DNA of 64,000 bases from Halobacteriales archaeon QS_4_69_225 (GTDB lineage: Archaea; Halobacteriota; Halobacteria; Halobacteriales; Haloarculaceae). The notes under the pieces are model-generated. The model worked only from the letters and a program-made list of their open reading frames with translations, had not been told where the DNA came from and made no database searches. Shown piece after piece: positions 24,326-31,805 of this stretch. How positions within the stretch are numbered: the stretch's first letter is position 1; every line of letters begins with the position of its first letter. The stretch is from the NCBI GenBank assembly GCA_003020965.1, contig PXRL01000028.1, forward strand, positions 30,253 to 94,252, given 5' to 3'. The position numbers were made by a program, and so were the translations under genes.

Positions 24326-24448
24326 CTATCCTCTGTTACGGCGGAACTCCCGGTAGTCCACCTCTTGTCTCGGGTTGAGGTATTCCCTGCTTTTCTCGGC
24401 GACCAGAGGCACCCCCCGGTACTTGTTGTCGTCGTACCCGCGGCTCAT
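24326..24448 (-). pseudogene. N-terminal fragment of a tyrosine-recombinase integrase
   Basis: ATG 24448 opens a 40-codon frame reading MSRGYDDNKYRGVPLVAEKS, then REYLNPRQEVDYREFRRNRG, then TAG. The Y-R-G-V-P-L-V-x-E-K-x-R-E-Y-L-N-x-R-Q-x-V-D-Y pattern is how haloarchaeal XerC/D-like integrases begin, just before their SAM-like DNA-binding domain. About 300 further residues, including the catalytic R...HxxR...Y, are absent. A GGAGG ribosome site and a TTATTTATG TATA lie upstream, so the stub may still be expressed. It reads away from the intact tRNA-Thr, as an integrase would. Confidence 0.65.
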
Positions 24449-24643
24449 CGCACGTTCCTCCACGACAGCATAAATAACAACTGGACTAGAGAGTTAGGAG
24501 TACCTTAGCCTCGTCCACCGATCCGTGCTGAAATCGCATGACAGCGAAAGGATGCCGCATGGACACCCGGGCACTCGTCTTTTGGACATAGTCTTTGTTC
24601 CATACAGAGAGCCCAGTAGCTACCGGATGTGATAGGGAAAGAG

Positions 24644-24715
24644 AGCCTAGGCCGGAATTTGAATCCGGGGTCTCGTCCTTACCAAGGACGCGCTTTACCG
24701 CTAAGCTACCCAGGC
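24644..24715 (-). tRNA. tRNA-Thr (anticodon GGT)
   Basis: A complete 72-nt cloverleaf on the minus strand: acceptor GCCTGGG paired with CCTAGGC (one G-U), discriminator T, D arm with AGCGGTAAAGC, anticodon arm CGTCC-TTGGTAA-GGACG (anticodon GGT) and T arm CCGGA-TTCAAAT-TCCGG. CCA is not encoded. It serves as the integration site of the island to its left. Confidence 0.95.
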
Positions 24716-24744
24716 AGGCACTCCAAGGTAGTTGGGTTCTCCCG

Positions 24745-25389
24745 TTAATCGTTTCGATTCAGCGCCCGACCGCCGTCGGGCGAGAGGCTGGCGACCCGGC
24801 TGCGGCGGGTGTCGTCGAAGAAGCTGTCGACGGCGTCGAACCGCGGGCCCTCGGGGGCGAACTCGGCGGCGATGCCGGCGGCGGCGTCCGCCGGGCCGTC
24901 GGCGGCGGTGACGCCGACCGTCACCGCCAACTCGAGGACGTCCACCTCGAGTCGGCGGTCCAGTTCGGCGGCGCGGTCGTCGTCGGCGTCCTCGCGGTCG
25001 GTCTGGTCGTGGCCGAACGACCGGACGACGGCGACGGCGTCGTCGGCGGCCTCGGTGCGGGCCAGTAGATAGAACCCCCGGGAGACGAGGACGTCTGCCG
25101 CCAGAACCGCCATGTCGGCGTCGTGGTCGTCGTCGGCCCTCCAGGGGTTCGAGCGGGCGAGTCGGCGGGTGAGTCGGAGTCCGTCGTAGATGAGTTGGAC
25201 GCCGGCGGCCTGCTCGGCGAGGTCGTCAGGGTCGTCGCCGGAGACGGCTCGCGCGCTCAGCAGGGTCAACACCCCGGGGACGACGGAGCCGTCGGCGACG
25301 TGGTCGTCGATCGTCTCGCGGAGTTTTCCTGGTACGACGTCCGCGGTCGCCTCGGACGCCGCCCGCCGGACCGCGGCGGCTTCCTCCAT
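24745..25389 (-). CDS. Haloarchaeal helical protein (DUF7114-like), unknown function
   Basis: A 214-residue (217 if the ATG at 25398 is used) all-helical acidic protein: MEEAAAVRRAASEATADVVP, GVLTLLSARAVSGDDPDDLAEQAAGVQLIYDGLRLTRRLA, ADVLVSRGFYLLARTEAADDAVAVVRSFG. The helix arrangement resembles the all-alpha isoprenoid synthase fold, but the DDxxD metal motifs are not in place (only DDDHDAD). The DUF assignment is from memory. It is divergent from an enoyl-CoA hydratase gene with a short shared promoter region. Confidence 0.7.
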   Translation of the reverse strand: MEEAAAVRRAASEATADVVPGKLRETIDDHVADGSVVPGVLTLLSARAVSGDDPDDLAEQAAGVQLIYDGLRLTRRLARSNPWRADDDHDADMAVLAADVLVSRGFYLLARTEAADDAVAVVRSFGHDQTDREDADDDRAAELDRRLEVDVLELAVTVGVTAADGPADAAAGIAAEFAPEGPRFDAVDSFFDDTRRSRVASLSPDGGRALNRND

Positions 25390-25448
25390 TGCAATCATGT
25401 AGGGGAGGGAATGGCAAAGACCTTTGGAAACGGCGACGTTCCGCCGGT

Positions 25449-26183
25449 ATGATTCGCGTCGACGACGACGGTGACGTCCGGACGGTGACGCTGGCTCGTC
25501 CGGAGCGGCGCAACGCGGTCACCCCGGCGGGGCTGGAGGCGCTGGCCGACGCCGTCACCGACGCCGAAACGCCGGTCGTCCATCTCAGGGGCGCCGGGGC
25601 GGCGTTCTGCGCCGGGGCCGACCGCTCGGTCGTCGCCGACCTCGCCGCGGCGGTCGACGACGGCGGCGCAGACGACGACGCCGGCGACGCCGTCGAGTCG
25701 TTCGTCCGCCGGGGGCAGGCGACGGCCGACGCCATCGCCGACGCCGAGGCGGTCGTCGTCGCCGGCGTCGACGGGCCGGCCCGGGGCGGCGGCGTCGAAC
25801 TGGCGCTGGCCTGCGACGTCCGGGTGGCGACGCCCGAGGCGACGTTCGCCGAGCCCGGCGTCGGCTTCGGGCTGTTCGGCGCCTGGGGCGGCACCGCCCG
25901 GCTCCCCGAGGTCGTCGGGCTCGGGGAGGCGACGGACCTCTCGCTGTCGGGCCGAGTGATCGACGCCGAGGCCGCCCGGCGGATGGGGCTGGTCTCCCGC
26001 GTCGTCGACCGGCCGGCGGCCGTCGTCGCGGAGCTAGCCGACAACGACCCCACGGCGATGCGGCGACTGAAGCGGCGGCTCCGAGACCGTCGTCCCGCGG
26101 CCGCCCAGGCGGACGCCGACGTCGAGGCGTTTCGGGAGCTCGTGGCCGCCAACGCCGCCGACCTGCGCGATCTCGACGACTGA
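25449..26183 (+). CDS. Enoyl-CoA hydratase/isomerase family protein
   Basis: A 244-residue crotonase-fold enzyme. RGAGAAFCAGADRSV (oxyanion-hole strand, about 45-59), VDGPARGGGVELALACDVRVA (second oxyanion-hole Gly and CoA site) and FAEPGVGFGLFGAWGGTARLPE (catalytic Glu region) are present. It probably acts on acyl-CoA thioesters in fatty-acid or branched-chain degradation, consistent with the glyoxylate shunt in this genome. It is slightly short, with a truncated C-terminal helical part. The ATG at 25449 is chosen because MIRVDDDGDVRTVTLARPER is the canonical crotonase start. Confidence 0.88.
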   Translation: MIRVDDDGDVRTVTLARPERRNAVTPAGLEALADAVTDAETPVVHLRGAGAAFCAGADRSVVADLAAAVDDGGADDDAGDAVESFVRRGQATADAIADAEAVVVAGVDGPARGGGVELALACDVRVATPEATFAEPGVGFGLFGAWGGTARLPEVVGLGEATDLSLSGRVIDAEAARRMGLVSRVVDRPAAVVAELADNDPTAMRRLKRRLRDRRPAAAQADADVEAFRELVAANAADLRDLDD

Positions 26184-26245
26184 CGGCGCCGCGACCTCTC
26201 GGCCCTCATAAAGATTGAAACCGCTCGGCGAGATAGTGCCGATCG

Positions 26246-26821
26246 ATGCCGGAGTGTGACTACTGCGGGGCCACCCACGAAAGCGAGACGGCCCACCTGG
26301 AGCACCTCGAGGCCGAGCACTACGACGATCTCGGCCCCATCGACAAACGCCGCGTCGGCGGTGACGGCGACGACGGCGGGTTCCCCACCGGCCCAGTCGC
26401 CATCGGGGTCGTCCTGTTGGCCGCGACGGGCATCGTCGGCTACGTGGTCTTCGTCGCCGGCGGCAGCAGCGGCGGCATCGGTCAGGCCGGCAGCGCCCAC
26501 TACCACGGCGGCATCGAGGTCACCATCACGGGCGACACCGTCGACTTCTCGCAGCCACAGTACCAGCTTCAGGACCGCCGGTTCCACTTCGAGGACGGCG
26601 ACGGCAGCGAGTGGCACGCCCACGCCACCGGGGTGACGCTGGAGTACGGCATGAGCACCCTCGGCATCGGCGTCGGCGAGAACTCCGTCACGTTCAACGG
26701 CACCGAGTACGTCGACGGCGAAGGATACGAGGTGATAATCCAGGTGAACGGCGAGGACGTCTCGCCCGGCTACGTGCTGACGGACGGCGACGACATCCGG
26801 ATCGTCGTCCGCGAAACCTGA
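26246..26821 (+). CDS. Zinc-finger, single-TM protein with extracytoplasmic domain
   Basis: A 191-residue protein: an N-terminal C2H2-like finger (CDYCGATHESETAHLEHLEAEH), an acidic/Gly linker, one transmembrane helix (PVAIGVVLLAATGIVGYVVFV, about residues 50-70), then a His-rich beta domain outside the cell (HYHGGIEVTITGDTVDFSQ, FHFEDGDGSEWHAHATG). The domain order, cytosolic zinc finger then TM then a cupredoxin- or Ig-like exodomain, is common in haloarchaea, but the function is unknown. The His-rich exodomain could bind metal. Confidence 0.8.
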   Translation: MPECDYCGATHESETAHLEHLEAEHYDDLGPIDKRRVGGDGDDGGFPTGPVAIGVVLLAATGIVGYVVFVAGGSSGGIGQAGSAHYHGGIEVTITGDTVDFSQPQYQLQDRRFHFEDGDGSEWHAHATGVTLEYGMSTLGIGVGENSVTFNGTEYVDGEGYEVIIQVNGEDVSPGYVLTDGDDIRIVVRET

Positions 26822-26846
26822 GGCGAGCCGCGACGTCCGCTCCGGA

Positions 26847-27033
26847 CTACGGCTCCGACTCCGGCGCCGACGGCATGCTCCATTTGTGTCCGCTTTCCTC
26901 GCACAGTTCGACGACCCGCTCGACGGCCGACGCCGGGAGGTCGAGCGCTCGCCAGGTCGGCTTTCGTTCCGCCAGCACCCGTGAGGCGTTCGTCGTCGGG
27001 TCACGGTACGGGCGTTCCGGACTACTGACTCAT
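26847..27033 (-). pseudogene. Small gene with early frameshift
   Basis: From 27018 downwards the minus strand reads PERPYRDPTTNASRVLAERK, then PTWRALDLPASAVERVVELC, then EESGHKWSMPSAPESEP and stop: clear protein-like sequence. The only ATG (27031-27033) is out of frame by one base (ATG AGT CAG TAG); deleting one C would give MSSSPERPYRD. The alternative is a GTG start at 26978 with 43 residues. Either the gene is broken, or there is a sequencing error, or the short version is used. No family recognised. Confidence 0.5.
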
Positions 27034-27136
27034 GCTCGTCAGGAGACGGCGGACGTCCGGCTCTGTCTGCGTCCGCGAGGCGCTACGTTCAAGTGCGGGC
27101 CGGCGGTACGCTGGTGTGCTGTCAGCGAAACGTCGC

Positions 27137-27207
27137 GCGCCGTTGGTCCAGTGGTAGGACAGTGGCTTCCCAAGCCACTAGCCCGGGTTCGATTCCCGGA
27201 CGGCGCA
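27137..27207 (+). tRNA. tRNA-Gly (anticodon CCC)
   Basis: A 71-nt cloverleaf: acceptor GCGCCGT/ACGGCGC with discriminator A, D arm CCAGTGGTAGG, anticodon arm GTGGC-TTCCCAA-GCCAC (anticodon CCC), T arm CCGGG-TTCGATT-CCCGG. CCA is not encoded. Its last 10 bases are repeated in inverted form 13 bp downstream. Confidence 0.95.
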
Positions 27208-27229
27208 CTCCCAAGGTCGTGCGCCGTCC
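27198..27229 (+). promoter_or_regulatory. Inverted repeat spanning the tRNA-Gly 3' end
   Basis: GGACGGCGCA (the tRNA 3' end) is followed after 12 nt by TGCGCCGTCC, a perfect complement. In the precursor this hairpin competes with the acceptor stem, so it could act as a terminator, slow 3' processing, or be left over from an integration event. Confidence 0.5.
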
Positions 27230-27640
27230 GACCTCTCGCTCGCTCCACTCGCGAGAGTCCCGGACGGGGCATAACGAGGCCGAACGTAGTGAGGCCTCGA
27301 CGACGCGAGCGGGGAACATCGTGACCCGCGAGCGCACTCCCGAAGTCGTGCGCCGTCCGACCTCCCGCTCGCTTCGTCGTCGGCGCCGTGCGCCGACCGC
27401 CCGAGGGACTGCCGGTCCCTCGCTGCTCGCGGGAGTCCCGGACGGCGCATAGCGAGACGCGACCGTAGGGAGCGTCTCGAATAGTGTGAGCGGTGAGCGA
27501 AGCGAGCCGTGAACAGCGAGGCCGAACGCAGTGAGGCCTCGACGACGCGAGCGGAGAGCGAAGTGACCCGCGAGCGCACTTCTCGATCGACGCGAGAATG
27601 ACCGCTGCAGGGTGAATCCCGGCCGGCGCACTCGAACGTT
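27204..27640. repeat. Repeats derived from the tRNA-Gly 3' end
   Basis: A 42-nt tract starting GCGCACTCCC (27204-27245) recurs at 27332-27374 with few changes. The tRNA terminal sequence TCCCGGACGGCGCA (27194-27207) recurs as TCCCGGACGGGGCA (27258-27271) and TCCCGGACGGCGCA (27436-27449), and a weaker form is near 27615. Purine-rich repeats of the GAGGCCTCGACGACGCGAGC kind separate them. No gene is seen. It looks like the scar of serial insertion or duplication downstream of a tRNA. Confidence 0.55.
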
Positions 27641-27893
27641 CGCCGAGGCGCCGACGATGGTGTTGGTGTCGGTGTCGGTGCCGCCGAACTCCTCGGACGT
27701 CGAGCCCTGGTCCTGTTCGCGTCGTCGAACGTCGCGGGGCTGACGGCCGTCGCCGTCGCCGCTCGACACCCCGAGCGGACGGGCCGCTCGCCGGCGCGGG
27801 CGGTCGTCCGCTGCGGTGTCGGTCGACCGCCGCGTCGACGTCCCGCGCCACCGGTCGCCGGGAACCGCACGACCGGGCTCCGACCCCGGTCCG
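27641..27893. other. Intergenic stretch without a clear gene
   Basis: On the minus strand a Thr/Asp-rich reading (GGTDTDTNTIVGASANV) hints at a decayed secreted-protein C-terminus, but there is no start codon and no conserved motif. Nothing else is supported. Confidence 0.35.
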
Positions 27894-27957
27894 CGTTCAG
27901 ACCGTTCAAACCGTTCACGGCTCGTCGGTCCGGTGGAGATTCGGCCCCATTTATAGG
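27894..27957 (+). promoter_or_regulatory. Promoter of the PadR-like gene with three tandem 9-mers
   Basis: CGTTCAGAC-CGTTCAAAC-CGTTCACGG (27894-27920) are three consecutive 9-bp repeats, followed 30 bp later by the TATA element TTTATAGG (27950-27957), which lies about 27 bp ahead of the ATG at 27984. The repeats are placed where an activator or autoregulator could bind. Confidence 0.5.
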
Positions 27958-27983
27958 TCTTCTCTATCTGATCTGACCCATCG

Positions 27984-28511
27984 ATGAGCGACAGACGATC
28001 GAGAACCGACGCGATGCTACGGAGCCTGCTGGAGGAGATGAACGGCCCCGGAACGGAGGAAACGGAGGGGACGAACCCGGCCGCCCGGACCGAAGCGGTG
28101 GTCGAGGAGACGGCGACGACGCTGCACGACGAGCGGACGCTGTCGATGATCGACGAGGGGCTGGTCAAGCAGGCGCTGCCGGAGCTGTTGACGGCGCTCG
28201 TCCGGCTGCGGACCGGCGAGAGCAACGGGACGGGCGTCATGGACGACCTCAAGGAGTACTTCGGCGCCGACCTCAGCCCCGGGACTGTGTACCCGGTGCT
28301 GCACGAGCTGGCCGACGAGGGGCCGCTGTCAGTCCACGAACTCGTCCGGACGAAGGAGTACAGCGTCGAGGACGCCGACGCCGCCCGCGGACAGCTGGCC
28401 GCGGCGATGGGCAACCACCTCGCGCTCGGGCTCGTCTTCCGCCGGGCGCTGGAGGAGTTCGATGACGCCGGGACGGCCGCCGTCGAGTTCGACGACACCG
28501 AGACGGCCTGA
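27984..28511 (+). CDS. PadR-like winged-helix transcriptional regulator
   Basis: A 175-residue protein: a helical N-terminal region (acidic, residues 1-65), then a PadR-type winged helix LLTALVRLRTGESNGTGVMD, DLKEYFGADLSPGTVYPVLH, ELADEGPLSVHEL, in which SPGTVYPVLHELADEG is the recognition-helix block of PadR proteins. The C-terminal helices (AARGQLAAAMGNHLALGLVF) would dimerise. The regulon is unknown. A triple 9-mer upstream of its TATA box suggests autoregulation. It is convergent with the Nmad3-like gene. Confidence 0.82.
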   Translation: MSDRRSRTDAMLRSLLEEMNGPGTEETEGTNPAARTEAVVEETATTLHDERTLSMIDEGLVKQALPELLTALVRLRTGESNGTGVMDDLKEYFGADLSPGTVYPVLHELADEGPLSVHELVRTKEYSVEDADAARGQLAAAMGNHLALGLVFRRALEEFDDAGTAAVEFDDTETA

Positions 28512-28514
28512 CCG

Positions 28515-29243
28515 TCAACCGAACGCCGCTCTTCGGTCCTCGTTCTCGCGAACCTCGAGCAGCGCCGCCGTCCCGTCGGCGTCGAACCGCATCGGCCGGC
28601 GCCACCACGGCCCCTTTCCGGAGTCGCTCGATAGCTCGGTGACCAGCCGGTTGGCGTCGACGCCCGCCTCCGGCGTCGACAGCGGCACCGCCCGCTCGTA
28701 CAGCGCCGACCCCTCGTCGCCCTCCAGCAGCACCTCGGCGTCGAAGGTCGCCCGCTTGCGGTGGGCGTTCTCGGCGAAGACCGCCCGCTCGTCGGCCGGT
28801 AACTCCCGGAAGGCCGCCGGCGGCAGCGGGTCGCGGGCCAGCCGGAACTGCCCGATGACGTAAGCACCCCACTCCGGGGCGAGCCAGTCGGCGGGGTCGC
28901 CGCCGACCGTCGACAGCGTCGCGTAGAAGAAGACGTAGTCGCCGGCCGAAAGCTCCAGCAGCGGCCGCGCCTTCACGCCGTGGGGGTCGCCGTAGGTGTA
29001 GCGGTCGCGGCCGTGGACGCCCGCGAAGGTCGGATCCAGGTGGACCGGCCGGTCGGCGACACCGCTCGCGTCGACGACCTCGAAGTCGAAGTCGAGGTCG
29101 CCGTACGTCGGCACGGCGGCGTCCTCGCGGGTCGGCTCCGACTCCGGGATGGGGACGTACTCGAAGCGGCCGTCGTCGCGGATGGGCCCCCGGAAGCCCG
29201 GTTCGTTCGTGTTGGCCCCGATATTGATGGCGACGCTCCGCAC
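28515..29243 (-). CDS. Nmad3-like protein (nucleotide modification associated domain 3)
   Basis: A 242-residue protein whose N-terminus AINIGANTNEPGFRGPIRDD, then FEYVPIPES, matches the Nmad3 pattern (NVGANxxxxGxRxPIxxDGxFEYVPIPE). In phages and conflict loci this domain is associated with modified-nucleotide pathways; in haloarchaea it occurs as a stand-alone chromosomal gene. YGDPHGVKARPLLELSAGDYVFFYATL and a YVIGQFRL strand are also family-like. No modification genes surround it here, so the role is open. The family call is from memory. Confidence 0.65.
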   Translation of the reverse strand: MRSVAINIGANTNEPGFRGPIRDDGRFEYVPIPESEPTREDAAVPTYGDLDFDFEVVDASGVADRPVHLDPTFAGVHGRDRYTYGDPHGVKARPLLELSAGDYVFFYATLSTVGGDPADWLAPEWGAYVIGQFRLARDPLPPAAFRELPADERAVFAENAHRKRATFDAEVLLEGDEGSALYERAVPLSTPEAGVDANRLVTELSSDSGKGPWWRRPMRFDADGTAALLEVRENEDRRAAFG

Positions 29244-29333
29244 GACCGAGGGTCGGTGCCCCGGTCGGAAACGGCTTCCGCCGCACGACCGGAACCGTCA
29301 AGCGTTTTGCCGGCCGCCGCGAGGTGCCGCCCG

Positions 29334-30629
29334 ATGCGAACGCGACGGGTCGCCGTCCTGGGCGTCCTGCTGGTCGTCTCCGTCGGCGTCCTCGGGGGAC
29401 TCGCGGTCACCGCCGACGACACCGCCGGCGGCGACGCCGCCGACGGTCGGACGCTCGTCACCGTCCAGGCGTACGGCTGGTTCGGCAACCACAACGGCGA
29501 GGTCTTCGTCCTCGACGAGTCCGGCGACCGGACCTGGGAGTACGCCCCCGACGACGCCGCCGTCTTCGACGGGGAGCCGCTCGACAACGGCAACGTGCTG
29601 GTGTCGTTCGGCCAGAAGGTGCCGGACGCCGACTGCCCGGAGCGGTGGGCGAACACGTCCGGCGACCACTGCGTCCGCAACCGCGTCCAGGAGGTCGACC
29701 CCGACACCGGCGAGGTGGTCTGGGAGTACGACTGGTACGACCGGCAGATTTCCTACCACGAGGTCCACGACGCCGACCGCCTCGCGAGCGGCGAGACGGC
29801 CGTCATCGACATGGGCCGCCACCGGACGTTCACCGTCGCCCGCAACGGGACCGTCACCTGGGAGTGGTCGGCCAAAGAGAACCTCGACGAGGGCAGCGAC
29901 TTTTGGGCCGACTACGTCGAGGGCACCCCACGCGAGGACCACGCCTACACCGGCCCCCGACAGGACTGGACCCACATGAACGACGTCGACCGGCTCGACA
30001 ACGGCAACTTCCTGATGTCCATCCGGAACTTCGACGTCGTCGTCGAGGTCGACCCCGACACCGACGACGTCGTCGCGGTGTACGGCGATCCGGGCGACCA
30101 CTCCCTCATGTACGAACAGCACGACCCCGACTACCTGGAGGCGAGCGACACCCTCATCGTCGCCGACAGCGAGAACAACCGGGTCGTCGAGTACGACGCC
30201 GAGACGATGGAGGAGGTGTGGCGCTACGAGGGGCCGAACGCCGGCGACCGCCTCCAGTGGCCCCGCGACGCCGACCGGCTGCCGAACGGCAACACGCTGA
30301 TCGCGGACTCGCGGAACTTCCGCGTGCTCGAGGTCGGGCCGGACGGCGAGGTGGTCTGGAGCCACGAACTGACCGGCGAGCGCGGCATCGTCTACGACGC
30401 CGACCGCTTCGGCGTCGGCGGCGAGGAGCCGGGAGAGGTCCCCTCCGGGCGGGAACTCAACGGGACCGCCCACGGCGGGACGGTCGGCGGGGCCATCGCG
30501 GTCGCCGACTCGTGGGTGTCGTTCGTCCTGCCGCCGTGGGTCGGCGTCGTCGGCCTCCTCGCGCTGTTGACCGGCGGCGGCGCCCTCGCCGGCCTGGCTT
30601 GGGAGGGTTACCGGGCTCGGGCGGGCTGA
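29334..30629 (+). CDS. Membrane-anchored arylsulfotransferase (ASST)-like protein
   Basis: A 431-residue protein with an N-terminal signal anchor (VAVLGVLLVVSVGVLGGLAV, residues 6-25), a beta-propeller of repeated blades (QEVDPDTGEVVWEYDW, VVEVDPDTDDVVAVYG, VLEVGPDGEVVWSHEL) and a C-terminal transmembrane helix (about 395-418). Blade signatures such as HDADRLASGETAVID, HMNDVDRLDNGNFLMS and EQHDPDYLEASDTLIVAD are those of arylsulfotransferase/PQQ-like propellers. The propeller would face outside. Enzyme activity is not certain, since many haloarchaeal members lack a known substrate. Confidence 0.8.
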   Translation: MRTRRVAVLGVLLVVSVGVLGGLAVTADDTAGGDAADGRTLVTVQAYGWFGNHNGEVFVLDESGDRTWEYAPDDAAVFDGEPLDNGNVLVSFGQKVPDADCPERWANTSGDHCVRNRVQEVDPDTGEVVWEYDWYDRQISYHEVHDADRLASGETAVIDMGRHRTFTVARNGTVTWEWSAKENLDEGSDFWADYVEGTPREDHAYTGPRQDWTHMNDVDRLDNGNFLMSIRNFDVVVEVDPDTDDVVAVYGDPGDHSLMYEQHDPDYLEASDTLIVADSENNRVVEYDAETMEEVWRYEGPNAGDRLQWPRDADRLPNGNTLIADSRNFRVLEVGPDGEVVWSHELTGERGIVYDADRFGVGGEEPGEVPSGRELNGTAHGGTVGGAIAVADSWVSFVLPPWVGVVGLLALLTGGGALAGLAWEGYRARAG

Positions 30630-30740
30630 CTCGTACTGCCAGCTATCCTCCTTTCGAGATTCCTCGCAGCATCCGGACGCCCGCCGTCCGGAATCTCATT
30701 CTCCGAACGGGACCGCCTCGCGTGGTTACAGCCAGCAACG

Positions 30741-31646
30741 TCACCCCGGCGGCGTCAGGTCGCGGCCGAACTCGTCGAAGACGTCGACGTCGTCCGGCAC
30801 CTCGAAGGGAATGCGGCGGTCCTCGCGGCCGTCGCCGCCGTCGCGGTCGCCGTCGACGGGGGCGGCGACGGACTCCCAGCCCGACTTGACGCGGATGCTC
30901 CTCGCGGGCGTCCCGACGGCGACGTGGTGGTCGGGGACGTCCGACTGGGCGACCGCCCGGGCGCCGAGAACTGCGTTCTCGCCGACCCGAACGCCGGCCC
31001 GCACCATCGCGTCGTACGTGACGCGGGCGTCGTCGGCGATGACGGTGTGGAAGTTCTCGATTTCGGTCTGGTCGACGAGGTCGTGGTCGTGGCTGTAGAC
31101 GTGGGCGCCGTCGCTGATCGAGACGCGGTCGCCGACCGTCAGCTTACCGCGGTCGTCGAGGTGGACGTCGTCGTGGACGACGACGTCGTCGCCGACGGAG
31201 ATGTTGTGGCCGTAGGTGAAGGTGATGTTCTTGAAGAACCGGCAATTCTGCCCGCAGTCGGCGAAGAGGTGATCGGCCAGCATCCGGCGGAACCGCAGCG
31301 CGAACTCGACGTTATCGGCCATCGGCGTCGCGTCGAACTGCCGCCAGAGCCACTGGAGGTGTTTCGAGTCCTCGAAGGCCTCTTCGTCCTTTTCGGCGTA
31401 GTACTCGCTTTCCAGCGTCGCGTTGCAGGGGTCGTACCCCTGGAGCCGGACCCGCTCGGCCGGCGACACCTCCTCGCCGGCCTGCCACCGCTCGTAGGCG
31501 TCGCGGTCGCCGTGGAGGTCCACGAGGACGTCCTCGACGACCTCGCAGGTGTCCTCGTCGCTCGCCAGCCGGCGGTCGACCTGGCCGAGAAATGCCTCGA
31601 GCCCCTCCTCGGCCTCCGGCGGCAGCGAGACGTGGCGCTTCGTCAT
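30741..31646 (-). CDS. Left-handed beta-helix (hexapeptide) acyltransferase
   Basis: A 301-residue protein: an N-terminal helical region including the maltose-acetyltransferase-like AERVRLQGYDPCNATLESEY, then hexapeptide-repeat coils from about residue 140 (ITFTYGHNISVGDDVVVHDD, VHLDDRGKLTVGDRVSISDG) with the catalytic His-containing AHVYSHDHDL loop, and VRAGVRVGENAVLGARAVAQSDVPDHHVAVGTPA. This is the maltose/galactoside O-acetyltransferase-like class. A charged C-terminal tail of about 50 residues is extra. The acceptor (sugar or surface glycan) is unknown. Confidence 0.88.
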   Translation of the reverse strand: MTKRHVSLPPEAEEGLEAFLGQVDRRLASDEDTCEVVEDVLVDLHGDRDAYERWQAGEEVSPAERVRLQGYDPCNATLESEYYAEKDEEAFEDSKHLQWLWRQFDATPMADNVEFALRFRRMLADHLFADCGQNCRFFKNITFTYGHNISVGDDVVVHDDVHLDDRGKLTVGDRVSISDGAHVYSHDHDLVDQTEIENFHTVIADDARVTYDAMVRAGVRVGENAVLGARAVAQSDVPDHHVAVGTPARSIRVKSGWESVAAPVDGDRDGGDGREDRRIPFEVPDDVDVFDEFGRDLTPPG

Positions 31647-31805
31647 GTCTCGACGGGAGGGGAGCCGCGGTGTTATGGGTTGCTGTTGTGACCCGACGCC
31701 CCCGCCGTCGGCCCTCGGTCGGCGCCGTCGCCTGCGCCGCCCGCGGCTCCCGTCGTCCGGAATCGAACCACGACCGCTAAGTGGCGCAAGACCCTACCGC
31801 GATAC

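Larger units (their letters stand above)
22902..24643. mobile_element. 1.74-kb cryptic tRNA-Thr island (degenerate integrative element)
   Basis: It is bounded by the 46-bp tRNA-Thr direct repeats. The content is more AT-rich than the surroundings: an orphan IS-end-like hairpin (23036-23075), a gene-free stretch (23076-23470), an RHH/PIN toxin-antitoxin pair, and an integrase N-terminal fragment next to the intact tRNA. There are no replication or structural genes. It reads as the remains of a larger integrated plasmid or virus, reduced by deletion and perhaps maintained by the toxin-antitoxin pair. Confidence 0.75.

Noticed and set aside
27641..27893. Thr/Asp-rich minus-strand peptide behind the tRNA-Gly repeats as a secreted protein gene.
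   Set aside because: No start codon, no signal peptide and no recognisable motif; it may be a decayed tail but cannot be supported.
31750..31790. T-loop-like GGTTCGATTCC on the minus strand.
   Set aside because: No matching acceptor, D or anticodon stems could be found around it.
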